Below, piece after piece: positions 1 through 5,924 of a stretch of 34,689 nucleotides of DNA. The position numbers and the translations under genes are program-made. Under the pieces are notes generated by a model. It ran no database searches, had not been told where the DNA came from, and saw nothing but the letters and a program-made list of their open reading frames with translations. Numbering within the stretch: position 1 is the first letter of the stretch; each line of letters starts with the position of its first letter. Source of the DNA: a virus; IMG/VR virus record IMGVR_UViG_3300048121_001972, positions 1 to 34,689 of that record. One strand, written 5' to 3'.

Positions 1-197
1 TTAAGATGATTTAAATTAGTTTTTTTTCCTTTTTTTACGCTTGAAAAATTATAATTGCCCCTGAGTGCGTAGCATTTTGAACACGTTGTATTTTTTTTCT
101 TGGCTAGTTTTTGCCCTGTTATACACTCACGAGCATCAAGACCAAAAGAAAAACAATTTAATTTTGACGTTTGACTTAATTTGATTAGTTGTTGCAT
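1..197 (-). CDS. gp88-like protein, 3' end cut by window edge
   Basis: The frame opens at ATG 197 and stays open through the left edge, giving 65 residues without a stop. A good Shine-Dalgarno (AGGGAG, six bases before the ATG) fixes the start. The visible part contains TCSKCYALRGNY, the hallmark of the phage 'gene product 88' family, whose members carry a CxxCYAxRG-type motif early in the protein; an upstream Cys (residue 25) may join the same site. The biochemical role of that family is not known to me. It is the last gene visible in the leftmost operon and follows a conserved -10 element. The family call rests on one short motif and could be checked with the rest of the gene. Confidence 0.65.
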   Translation of the reverse strand, partial: MQQLIKLSQTSKLNCFSFGLDARECITGQKLAKKKNTTCSKCYALRGNYNFSSVKKGKKTNLNHL

Positions 198-214
198 TTT
201 ATTCTCCCTAAATA

Positions 215-251
215 TTGGGATATTATACCTTGGTTAAATCAAAAAGATAAG
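215..251 (-). promoter_or_regulatory. Putative promoter before the gp88-like gene
   Basis: On the minus strand TATAAT (222-227) is followed by ATCCCAA. The 13 bases 215-227 are identical to those at the strong promoter at 3210-3222. No convincing -35 is present at 16-18 bp (CTTATC or TTATCT), so this may need an activator. It overlaps the stop of the 390-aa gene and lies 18-25 bases upstream of the gp88-like start. Confidence 0.45.
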
Positions 252-1395
252 CTTTTTTTCTACTCATTTTTTTAAAAAATTGTAAAAAATCCTCTTCAAA
301 TTGTACGAAGTTTTCACAAGGAAAAACAAATTTTGATTTGCTCCAATTAAAGATAAAAGGTCTTTTTAATTCTCTATCAGGATAGTTTTTTATTGATCGT
401 ACTTTATTGTTGAACTTTTCAAAAAGGTTAATCAATGTTTCAAACTTACAAGCATCCTGACAATTAATTTTTTTAAATATTTCTGTATATTCTTTAAGAA
501 TACCTTTTGAATTATCTTTTTTTACTTCTTTTTTATTGGGCTTTTTCTTAGGTTTTATTTTGGGCTTTTCTTCGACTTCTTTATTTTCATCAGGTATTAA
601 AAGTTTTGTATATTTATCAAAATATTTAAATATTCCTGACGCATTTTTTCCCAGACTTGTCATGTGTTCGCCCCTTGCTCTATCGTTTTGCACCACTTCT
701 AAAAATATTTTTATGAAGTAATTTTTTAATTCTTGTAAACTTTTATGATGTTTTGATTGAATAACTATTGGTGAAAAACTCCCACCAATGTTATATTCAA
801 AATCAAAGACACCGACATATCTATCATTTATTAATGGAATATATTTTATTTTAAAATCTACTTTCCATGTTTTTGGTATATCAAAAGATATTATTTCAGG
901 GTTTATAATTGATAGTTCGTTATCATCTTTTTTATGATATTTTTCAGGTACTAAAAGCTCTATTAATCTTCTTTCTTCTTTTTGCCATTTCTCATAGTCG
1001 CTATTACTATTATCATATTCAAGGTTTGACGTGCTTTCTACTTTTGGATCTATTATTGCGTCTTGGCTTTCCTCTTCTTCTTCCTCTTCCTCTTCTTCTT
1101 CTTCCTCTTCCTCTTCTTCTTCCTCTTCTTCTTTCTCTTCTTCAGCGAAATCTTTATAAACATTTGGATATTTTTTTCCTAATTGTTTATTTTCATATTC
1201 TTCAAGATTTTCTCTTTCTTCCTCGTTATCAGAATTAATTTTTTTAACTAAATCTAAACTAGCTTGAGCAAGATTTTCTAAATCTGTGCTGATAGACTTA
1301 ATTTCTTCTTTCAATTCAATAATGTCATCTTGGTTTTGACGTTGTATTTTTAAATATTTTACTTCCCTGATTACTTCTTGAATTGTTTTAGACAT
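223..1395 (-). CDS. Hypothetical protein with a 21-residue polyglutamate run
   Basis: I chose the start at 1395 (MSKTIQEV, 390 aa) rather than the in-frame ATG at 1422, because AAAGGTGGGA sits just before it and the overlap with the previous gene then shrinks to 8 bp. Residues 1-60 look like a coiled coil. Residues 89-109 are 21 consecutive Glu encoded by mixed GAA and GAG codons (1069-1131), followed by a Lys and more Glu. A soluble alpha/beta-looking region follows (about 140-270), then a Lys/Pro-rich linker (about 275-300) and a C-terminal domain of about 90 residues. No enzyme motif was recognised. The acidic run could mimic DNA or bind basic proteins; that is speculation. Confidence 0.75.
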   Translation of the reverse strand: MSKTIQEVIREVKYLKIQRQNQDDIIELKEEIKSISTDLENLAQASLDLVKKINSDNEEERENLEEYENKQLGKKYPNVYKDFAEEEKEEEEEEEEEEEEEEEEEEEEESQDAIIDPKVESTSNLEYDNSNSDYEKWQKEERRLIELLVPEKYHKKDDNELSIINPEIISFDIPKTWKVDFKIKYIPLINDRYVGVFDFEYNIGGSFSPIVIQSKHHKSLQELKNYFIKIFLEVVQNDRARGEHMTSLGKNASGIFKYFDKYTKLLIPDENKEVEEKPKIKPKKKPNKKEVKKDNSKGILKEYTEIFKKINCQDACKFETLINLFEKFNNKVRSIKNYPDRELKRPFIFNWSKSKFVFPCENFVQFEEDFLQFFKKMSRKKAYLFDLTKV

Positions 1396-1990
1396 TTGCT
1401 TCCCACCTTTGAATTGCTTCATCCCAAAATTTCTTAGCCTCTATTTTAAAATAAGGTTCAAGCTGATTATTAAAAACATTTTTAATATTAGGATTATTGA
1501 TTACATCCCACTCACTTCCGTCATGATATTTTTTAGTGCTTTGTTTAATTTTAATAGAAATAGGATGTTTGCCATATCTATCCGTAAATTGATAATGAGG
1601 TTTACCAATTTTTATAATTTTCCATTTTACATAATCTCTTTTTCTAAATGCATTACAAAAAACAAAATCACCAAGTTTAAAATTATTCTCAACAATAATT
1701 TGTTTTTCATCAAATCTATCAAATTCTCTAATAGGTTTTGAATAAGGTAATTCTTTAATATTTGGATTTTCTTTAAATGCTTTTTTATAAGCTTGTTCAA
1801 ATAAAGTAAGGTCTAAAGCTTCTTCTAAATAAATCTTACCCATTACATTGTTATTATTACTATCAACATATTTTGCAAAATAAGAAAATGGGCTTATTTT
1901 TTTGTAAATATCTAAGTAAACAACATCCATGCTAGGAACTTCTAACCATGCGTTTTTTTGATCTGTGTATAAATTATAAGTTTTTTTCAT
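1388..1990 (-). CDS. Hypothetical protein, 200 aa
   Basis: The start is supported by AAAGGGGA seven bases before ATG 1990. The protein is soluble, rich in Lys, Asn, Tyr and Phe, with no signal peptide or membrane segment. A central basic stretch (NAFRKRDYVKWKIIKIGK) is followed by a beta-rich part. I recognise no family. It sits between the 84-aa gene and the polyglutamate protein and overlaps the latter by 8 bp, so the two are probably translated together. It belongs to the leftmost operon, where phage genes of unknown, possibly host-directed, function would be expected; that placement is inference. Confidence 0.7.
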   Translation of the reverse strand: MKKTYNLYTDQKNAWLEVPSMDVVYLDIYKKISPFSYFAKYVDSNNNNVMGKIYLEEALDLTLFEQAYKKAFKENPNIKELPYSKPIREFDRFDEKQIIVENNFKLGDFVFCNAFRKRDYVKWKIIKIGKPHYQFTDRYGKHPISIKIKQSTKKYHDGSEWDVINNPNIKNVFNNQLEPYFKIEAKKFWDEAIQRWEANV

Positions 1991-2006
1991 TTTATTCCCC
2001 TTTAAT

Positions 2007-2034
2007 CTAGTATCCCAGAATAATAGGATACTAG
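2007..2034. promoter_or_regulatory. Perfect 9-bp inverted repeat between two genes
   Basis: CTAGTATCC (2007-2015) and GGATACTAG (2026-2034) form a perfect 9-bp inverted repeat with a 10-base centre. It lies in the 60-bp gap between the 84-aa and 200-aa genes, just before the latter's Shine-Dalgarno. On the transcribed minus strand the T-run precedes the hairpin instead of following it, so it is not a normal intrinsic terminator. An operator, a processing site or a 5'-end stabilising hairpin are the alternatives. Confidence 0.5.
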
Positions 2035-2050
2035 AAAAAATTCAAGCTTT

Positions 2051-2305
2051 TTAATCAGATAAATCTCTAACTAAACTATAACAATCATGCTTTTCTAAAA
2101 TATTAGCTACTTCAACTTGAGCGTCTTTTGATAAAGTTTCTTCTTGGACTTCTTTTAATGCCATTATCCAATTATCGAGTTCTTGTAAGCAAAGGGTAAG
2201 ATCAGCATGTTCTTTTACTATTAAATTCATAGCTGATTTATCGATAGGGGTTAATTCGATTTCATATCCTTCAGGCTTTCCATTTTCATTAATTATTGTT
2301 TTCAT
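2051..2305 (-). CDS. Hypothetical acidic protein, 84 aa
   Basis: A small acidic, mostly helical protein. Its ATG shares the A of the upstream stop (TAATG at 2305), so it is probably translated by re-initiation after the 293-aa gene. There are two Cys (LTLCLQEL and KHDCYSLV) but no metal-binding pattern. No family recognised. The partner most likely to be functionally linked is the 293-aa protein, because of the coupling. Confidence 0.65.
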   Translation of the reverse strand: MKTIINENGKPEGYEIELTPIDKSAMNLIVKEHADLTLCLQELDNWIMALKEVQEETLSKDAQVEVANILEKHDCYSLVRDLSD

Positions 2306-3186
2306 TATCTTAACTCCATTAATCCTTTAAGATCATCAACAAGTTCTGAAGATACAATAGAAAGAGATTTACCAATTTTTTCATTTAAAATTGTATGATT
2401 AAAATCGTTCCAAACTTTCTTAACATCATTAGTATCTTTACAAGTTTTTAAATACTCACGCATTTTTGTTAAATTTGTATAATGCTCTTCAAGAAGTTTT
2501 TTTACAGATAAATTTAAGTGTTCCTTTGTCTTCACATATTCTTTTAAGAAATTAAAATCCTTTTTTGTTTTAACCCTAAAATCTAACTTATGGCTACTTA
2601 TATCTGGCACTTCAAAATAAAAAGGATTAGGAATTTTTTTATCATCATAATAATACGAAAATACAACAGGGCAATTATTTCTAATCCATGTAGATACTTT
2701 ATCACCCATATTACTATCGTTTCTTGGTTTTTGAAAACTATTAGGAATATTAGACGAAAAGACATTTAGACAAAAAGGATTTAAATCTTGTTGTAGTAAT
2801 TCATCAAAATGCAATGCTACTGCCTGATCAGTTGATAAATTAAAATCCAAACATTTATCTGAATAATCAAAATGATAAGGCTTCATCACAGTTTTATTTC
2901 CAAGTGGATAGCTTTCCTTTTGTTCAACATCAAAAGTTGTTTTTGCATAAAGATGACTTACTTTCGAAGTTGTTTTAAATTTTCTAAATGTTTCCAAATC
3001 AGAATGAGAGATTTGACCATACACCATATTGGTTGCTATTTGATATGCTTTAGTTCTATATGCTAAAAAATTACTAACTGCTACATCAAGTTTTTTTCTC
3101 ATAGGTGTTTTTGTTTGTAAGACAATCTTAGACCATTCAGCTAAGATTTTATCTCTATGCTTGTTATTTATTTTAATTAAAGTCAT
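2305..3186 (-). CDS. Hypothetical protein, 293 aa, first gene of leftmost operon
   Basis: The start has an ideal Shine-Dalgarno (AAGGAG, six bases before ATG 3186) and lies about 25 bases downstream of a strong sigma70-like promoter, so this should be a well-expressed gene. The N-terminal 60 residues are basic and helical. The middle has aromatic patches (MKPYHFDYSDK and VVFSYYYDDKKIPNPFYFEV) that suggest a beta-rich core, and the C-terminal third is helical. I do not recognise a catalytic motif. Phage proteins with a similar basic helical N-terminus occur among nucleotide-modification-associated families, but the resemblance is too weak to name one. It is coupled to the 84-aa gene by TAATG. 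Confidence 0.75.
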   Translation of the reverse strand: MTLIKINNKHRDKILAEWSKIVLQTKTPMRKKLDVAVSNFLAYRTKAYQIATNMVYGQISHSDLETFRKFKTTSKVSHLYAKTTFDVEQKESYPLGNKTVMKPYHFDYSDKCLDFNLSTDQAVALHFDELLQQDLNPFCLNVFSSNIPNSFQKPRNDSNMGDKVSTWIRNNCPVVFSYYYDDKKIPNPFYFEVPDISSHKLDFRVKTKKDFNFLKEYVKTKEHLNLSVKKLLEEHYTNLTKMREYLKTCKDTNDVKKVWNDFNHTILNEKIGKSLSIVSSELVDDLKGLMELR

Positions 3187-3216
3187 TTGATACTCCTTAT
3201 CTTAATTAGTTGGGAT

Positions 3217-3246
3217 ATTATAACCAAAAAAATATCTAAAAGTCAA
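3217..3246 (-). promoter_or_regulatory. Strong sigma70-like promoter of leftmost operon
   Basis: On the minus strand TTGACT (3241-3246) is separated by 18 bp from a perfect TATAAT (3217-3222). The start of transcription would be near 3210, giving a leader of about 25 bases that contains the AAGGAG of the 293-aa gene. It lies directly downstream of the terminator of the noncoding RNA unit. The -10 and following bases match those before the gp88-like gene over 13 bp. Confidence 0.8.
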
Positions 3247-3261
3247 TCTTGTAAATAAAGT

Positions 3262-3344
3262 TTTTAAAAAAATGAGGGAACGATTTACTATTAGGGGAAT
3301 AAAAGTAAGGATAGGAATAAAAGTTATCAAACGCTCCCTCATTT
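3262..3344 (-). terminator. Long-loop intrinsic terminator of the RNA unit
   Basis: Arms 3332-3344 and 3270-3282 pair over 13 bp on the minus-strand transcript with one G-U, enclosing a 49-base pyrimidine-rich loop, and end in a run of seven T (three inside the stem). The T-run follows the stem in the minus direction, so it would end the unit that starts near 3667. The large loop is unusual for a terminator. Confidence 0.65.
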
Positions 3345-3667
3345 CGTGATCAAGGATTGTACTCTACTGCTCCGTCTACCAGCAGAATTTCGGATAAGCA
3401 TACAACCCTAATGAAGAAAATCAGCTTACATATACCTCTGCCAAAATTCTTCACTTTCAATATGGCTTTGTTTATACCCACAAGGCTTGACTCCTTGGGA
3501 CAGGAATAATTTAAACATTTTTCCCGTACTGAAACATGGTCTGGTGTTTCTTTTCTTGCCTGTACCATATAGAAACTTTTAGAAAGCGTAGGCAGTCCCA
3601 TAGAGCAATCTATTGCCTGATCAATTACTTCAGGCTCAACTACTTTAGTCTGTTTTTCACTACGCAT
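3262..3667 (-). ncRNA. Candidate structured noncoding RNA, about 400 nt
   Basis: This unit has its own promoter (3674-3701) and terminator (3262-3344), and transcription from upstream should stop at 3710-3744. It is clearly less AT-rich (roughly 40% GC by hand count) than its flanks. The minus-strand RNA can form many local stems: 3660-3665/3586-3591 closing a domain, 3630-3635/3615-3620, 3609-3613/3600-3604, 3564-3570/3534-3540, 3521-3526/3501-3506, 3493-3499/3477-3485 (one bulge), 3447-3453/3412-3418, 3401-3408/3354-3361 (one G-U), and inside the last 3381-3385/3367-3371. A 105-aa frame (3350-3667) exists, but its ATG would be almost at the transcription start, with no Shine-Dalgarno, and its last third does not look like a protein. 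A leaderless small protein remains the alternative. I cannot place it in a known RNA class. Confidence 0.6.
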
Positions 3668-3673
3668 GATTAT

Positions 3674-3701
3674 AAGATAGTGAGATATATTAGGATGTCA
3701 A
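3674..3701 (-). promoter_or_regulatory. Promoter of the noncoding RNA unit
   Basis: Consensus TTGACA (3696-3701) is followed after 16 bp by TATCTT (3674-3679), with an overlapping TATAAT (3669-3674) at a too-long 21-bp spacing. Transcription would begin at about 3667, so the RNA would have essentially no leader before the ATG at 3667. Confidence 0.65.
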
Positions 3702-3709
3702 TACCCTAA

Positions 3710-3744
3710 AATAAAAAAACCCCTGAAGTATTTATCAGGGGTTT
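3710..3744 (-). terminator. Strong intrinsic terminator ending the left small-gene operon
   Basis: On the minus strand CCCCTGA pairs with TCAGGGG (3735-3741 with 3720-3726). Three more A-T pairs extend the stem to 10 bp, the loop is 8 bases, and TTTTTTTATTTT follows. It lies just after the 21-aa micro-ORF and before the promoter of the RNA unit, so it separates the two transcription units. Confidence 0.9.
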
Positions 3745-3763
3745 ATGAGTGAAAGATCGTTAT

Positions 3764-3829
3764 TTACTTTCTATTTCCAAAAAACAAAAAGTCAATTAGT
3801 TTTGCAAATTTTTCTATAAGCCAATTCAT
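3764..3829 (-). CDS. Putative 21-aa amphipathic micropeptide
   Basis: The sequence MNWLIEKFAKLIDFLFFGNRK starts at an ATG that shares its A with the stop of the upstream 65-aa gene (TAATG), the same coupling used by several clearly real genes here. It would form an amphipathic, strongly hydrophobic helix with a basic end, as in small membrane-active phage peptides. It is the last frame before the strong terminator at 3710-3744. The short length means chance cannot be excluded. Confidence 0.45.
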   Translation of the reverse strand: MNWLIEKFAKLIDFLFFGNRK

Positions 3830-4026
3830 TATCGTATCTCCTCTACTTCTTCAATTCTAAATTCTTCAATCTTTGATTTGTCAGCTTGTATTGATCTATC
3901 ATTATTTTTATCAAAGTACATAGCTCCTTTATCTTCTATTTTTTTTCTAGCATCATCTTGTGTTTTTGCGTTTAATATAAAGGTTTTAGCATAAGCTTCA
4001 TAAACTCTTACCTTATAAGTCGGCAT
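3829..4026 (-). CDS. Small protein resembling the DpnD/PcfM family, 65 aa
   Basis: AAGGAG lies eight bases before the ATG. The protein begins with a beta strand (PTYKVRVYEAYAKTFILNA), followed by a helix with alternating charge (TQDDARKKIED) and a final acidic strand (EEFRIEEVEEIR). This beta-alpha-beta layout, with 'A.s.deA...ie' in the helix, resembles the short DpnD/PcfM-like proteins found in phages and mobile elements, whose function is not established. The family call is by eye only. It is coupled by TAATG to the micropeptide that follows. Confidence 0.65.
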   Translation of the reverse strand: MPTYKVRVYEAYAKTFILNAKTQDDARKKIEDKGAMYFDKNNDRSIQADKSKIEEFRIEEVEEIR

Positions 4027-4028
4027 TT

Positions 4029-4256
4029 TTATTCTCCTTTTAAAATTAGATTTGTTTGTAAATTTTCTAACTTACTCGCTATAGTGTCTGCAACATAAAA
4101 TTCTACATCTGCGACTGTTTTGTTCATTACAAGGTCTTTAGTTTTATCAGCATTGTATTCATACAAAATTTCTTTTTTACTCGCCTCTGTAATTTGTTTT
4201 AATTGATCTTCCAATATTTTAGTAATTATGGAAAGTGATAGGTTATAATTTTTCAT
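4029..4256 (-). CDS. Hypothetical helical protein, 75 aa
   Basis: The start at 4256 has AAGGAG eight bases upstream. The protein is almost entirely predicted helix with heptad-like hydrophobic spacing (LSLSIITKILEDQLKQI, then VADVEFYVADTIASKLENL), so it may form a small coiled-coil dimer. No cysteines, membrane segment or enzyme motif. It lies two bases from the 65-aa gene and five bases after the 91-aa gene within one operon of very small proteins. Function unknown. Confidence 0.65.
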   Translation of the reverse strand: MKNYNLSLSIITKILEDQLKQITEASKKEILYEYNADKTKDLVMNKTVADVEFYVADTIASKLENLQTNLILKGE

Positions 4257-4261
4257 TTTTA

Positions 4262-4537
4262 TTATCTCCTTACGGCAATATCAGGATTTTTCCTAATATA
4301 AGAAATTAACTTATCATAATATTTTATACATCTACGACCTGACGCAATTATTTTTTGCTTATCTTCTAAAGAACTGTGATTATCTTTTTTAGCCCAATCT
4401 ATAAAATCATATTTCATTTTTTTAAAATCCTCTAACATATCAATTCTTTGATTATGCCCTAAATAAGCTAGATCTTTAAATATCTTGCCTTGTCTTTTTA
4501 AGTAATGTGTATAAAAAATATTTTTTTTGTATTCCAT
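4262..4537 (-). CDS. Hypothetical basic protein, 91 aa
   Basis: I place the start at ATG 4537 (MEYKKNIF), not at the in-frame ATG 4567, because AAGGAG sits ten bases before it and the longer form would overlap the 49-aa gene. The protein is very basic and helical (Lys/Arg-rich, with YLKRQGKIF, HNQRIDMLEDFKK and GRRCIKYYDKL), as in small nucleic-acid-binding proteins, but no defined domain is recognised. Confidence 0.65.
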   Translation of the reverse strand: MEYKKNIFYTHYLKRQGKIFKDLAYLGHNQRIDMLEDFKKMKYDFIDWAKKDNHSSLEDKQKIIASGRRCIKYYDKLISYIRKNPDIAVRR

Positions 4538-4538
4538 T

Positions 4539-4688
4539 TTATGTCTCTCCTTCTTTTTCATCAACAAGTTCTTCTAAAACTGTATAAGCCTCTCTAATAT
4601 TTTCATCTTCTTCTGTATCAAGATAATTATTAGCTTTCCATAATTCAAAATTTTTATAAAAAACTTCTAATGCTTCTTTAGCTTTCAT
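4539..4688 (-). CDS. Hypothetical acidic helical protein, 49 aa
   Basis: A short gene with a strong Shine-Dalgarno (AGGAGG, eight bases before ATG 4688) that lies inside the end of the upstream 72-aa gene (11 bp overlap). The product is helical and acidic (KAKEALEVFYKNFELWKANN, then DTEEDENIREAYTVLEEL). It ends one base before the ATG of the 91-aa gene, and its last codons carry that gene's Shine-Dalgarno. No family recognised. Confidence 0.65.
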   Translation of the reverse strand: MKAKEALEVFYKNFELWKANNYLDTEEDENIREAYTVLEELVDEKEGET

Positions 4689-4896
4689 AACTTAGTCCTC
4701 CTGGGCAAACTTTTTTTACTTGAAAATACCAATCTAAATATTGCTCATAATATAATTTATTTAATATTTTTCGATCATAAGAATTACCTCTACAGTCATA
4801 AAGAGGTATGTTCCATTTTGTATTAAACTCATCATCAGTTTTAAGAAAATGTTTGAAGGTTTTCCAAGCCTGTCTATCAATCTTTACTATCTTCAT
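4678..4896 (-). CDS. Hypothetical protein, 72 aa
   Basis: The start at 4896 has a G-rich site (GGGGGG) about six bases upstream, inside the end of the 76-aa gene (20 bp overlap). The protein is rich in Trp, Tyr, Phe and Lys (for example QAWKTFKHFLK and YYEQYLDWYFQVKK), which looks like a small compact helical domain. Two Cys (DCRGN and VCPGG) are too far apart to suggest a metal site alone. Function unknown. Confidence 0.65.
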   Translation of the reverse strand: MKIVKIDRQAWKTFKHFLKTDDEFNTKWNIPLYDCRGNSYDRKILNKLYYEQYLDWYFQVKKVCPGGLSYES

Positions 4897-5107
4897 TTGT
4901 ATCCCCCCAATCTATACCCACTTCACAAAAAGAAACTCCAAAAGGATAGTTATCTAAAAATGGTTTATAATTATTGATGTCATAACCCATGGCTTCATAG
5001 GTCTCTATCGCAGTCCTTAATCTTTCAAGTGCTTTGTTTACTTCTTGTATTGTATTTAAAACGTTAAGCTCTTTTTCAAGTTTTAGTATATGTGTATGTA
5101 GTTCCAT
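4877..5107 (-). CDS. Hypothetical protein, 76 aa, coiled-coil N-terminus
   Basis: I set the start at ATG 5107 (MELHTHIL) because AAGGAG is six bases upstream; an in-frame ATG at 5122 lacks a site. Residues 1-45 form a heptad-patterned helix (ILKLEKELNVLNTIQEVNKA), followed by a Tyr/Asn/Pro-rich segment and an acidic tail (DWGDTNEDSKD). Probably a small dimeric protein. It is the first small gene after the terminase small subunit. No family recognised. Confidence 0.65.
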   Translation of the reverse strand: MELHTHILKLEKELNVLNTIQEVNKALERLRTAIETYEAMGYDINNYKPFLDNYPFGVSFCEVGIDWGDTNEDSKD

Positions 5108-5158
5108 TGTTCTCTCCTTCACTTGCCAAAGTGCAATTAAAAAAGAATATATTACAAC

Positions 5159-5674
5159 TTATTGGGATTTGTCAATATCTGATTGATCTTCAATTTCAGA
5201 ATAATCTGCGTCTTGAATTAATTCATTTTCTTTTCTTAGATTTTCTAATTTTTGTTGAAGTTCTTTTCTGGACATATTGTCAAGACTAGCAGTAACAACT
5301 TCTTTTCTTTCAACATAAAAACCACCTAAGAGGCCTCTTCTATATTCTGCATTAATCGCAGCGGAATATTGTTTTTCCTCAACTGCCATATCTCTTAATC
5401 TTGCCATTTCTCTGGCATGTTTTTGAAATTCAATTTTACTAGCTTTAGAATATTCTTTTGTAAGGGTATCAATAAAATCTACAACCTTAGGATACATTTT
5501 AGGATTTTGTAAATTACAAGCTATTTGGGTAGCTGAGTGCTCTGAGTATCCAGCCATTTTCGCACATTCAGTGGGAGTAGCTCTGCCATTCTCTTGAACA
5601 AGGTATTGAGCAAAGGCTCTTTGTTTTCTAGTTAGACCTTCATCATCTTTTATATCACCAATTTGTTTTGACAT
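5159..5674 (-). CDS. Terminase small subunit (TerS), 171 aa
   Basis: The N-terminal 65 residues match the helix-turn-helix of Terminase_2-type small subunits: LTRKQRAFAQYLVQENGRAT, then ECAKMAGYSEHSATQIACN. TerS binds the packaging site on phage DNA and regulates the large terminase ATPase/nuclease. A long helical oligomerisation region (about 75-150) and an acidic C-terminus (DADYSEIEDQSDIDKS) follow. ATG 5674 is preferred over a TTG six bases upstream because it overlaps the stop of the 21-aa Cys peptide as TAATG. The large subunit is not in the window. TerS sits after the replication genes and among small genes, which makes its separation from the late genes notable. Confidence 0.85.
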   Translation of the reverse strand: MSKQIGDIKDDEGLTRKQRAFAQYLVQENGRATPTECAKMAGYSEHSATQIACNLQNPKMYPKVVDFIDTLTKEYSKASKIEFQKHAREMARLRDMAVEEKQYSAAINAEYRRGLLGGFYVERKEVVTASLDNMSRKELQQKLENLRKENELIQDADYSEIEDQSDIDKSQ

Positions 5675-5739
5675 TAGCAATCACAATCCTCTTCTATATC
5701 AAGTCCACAAAGTGGACAGTAAATTATATCTTCTTCCAT
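5674..5739 (-). CDS. Putative 21-aa zinc-knuckle micropeptide coupled to TerS
   Basis: The frame encodes MEEDIIYCPLCGLDIEEDCDC. It has CPLCG followed nine residues later by CxC, a complete four-Cys zinc site in a minimal protein. Its stop overlaps the TerS start (TAATG), so it may be a leader that couples TerS translation. The Shine-Dalgarno is weak. The non-random composition and the coupling support it; the length keeps doubt. Confidence 0.5.
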   Translation of the reverse strand: MEEDIIYCPLCGLDIEEDCDC

Positions 5740-5924
5740 TTTTTTATCTATATAGATATATATACAATAATATATATATAAAAAATTTTTTCATTTCATT
5801 TTTTTCACGTAATCAAGTAATATTATATATATATTATATATAAATCAACAATAGTAGCCATTACATGACTATTACCTTTGTCTTACACCATTACACAATA
5901 TTGAAAATAATCGTTTTAAGAAGT
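5740..5924 (-). promoter_or_regulatory. Very AT-rich intergenic region with a candidate promoter
   Basis: This 185-bp gap holds long TATATA runs and no plausible gene. On the minus strand TTGTTG (5846-5851) and TATAAT (5822-5827) are 18 bp apart and could drive the zinc-knuckle peptide, TerS and the following small genes with a leader of about 75 bases. The octamer CCATTACA occurs twice between 5858 and 5896. The sequence would also melt easily, so an origin function is possible but nothing specific shows it. Confidence 0.4.

Noticed and set aside
1069-1140. GAA/GAG repeat considered as a CRISPR or satellite repeat
   Set aside because: It is an in-frame codon run without spacers.
909-1238. 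109-aa plus-strand frame rich in Leu
   Set aside because: It is the antisense of the polyglutamate gene; the Leu runs only mirror the Glu codons.
3350-3667. 105-aa minus-strand frame inside the structured RNA unit, and a second short frame ending at about 3432
   Set aside because: No ribosome site, start at the predicted 5' end of the transcript, C-terminal third not protein-like, and stems that cross the whole region. I keep it only as an alternative to the RNA call.
3262-3667. Identification of the RNA unit as tmRNA or RNase P RNA
   Set aside because: The tmRNA ends and tRNA-like domain are absent, and the conserved P4 region of RNase P RNA was not found.
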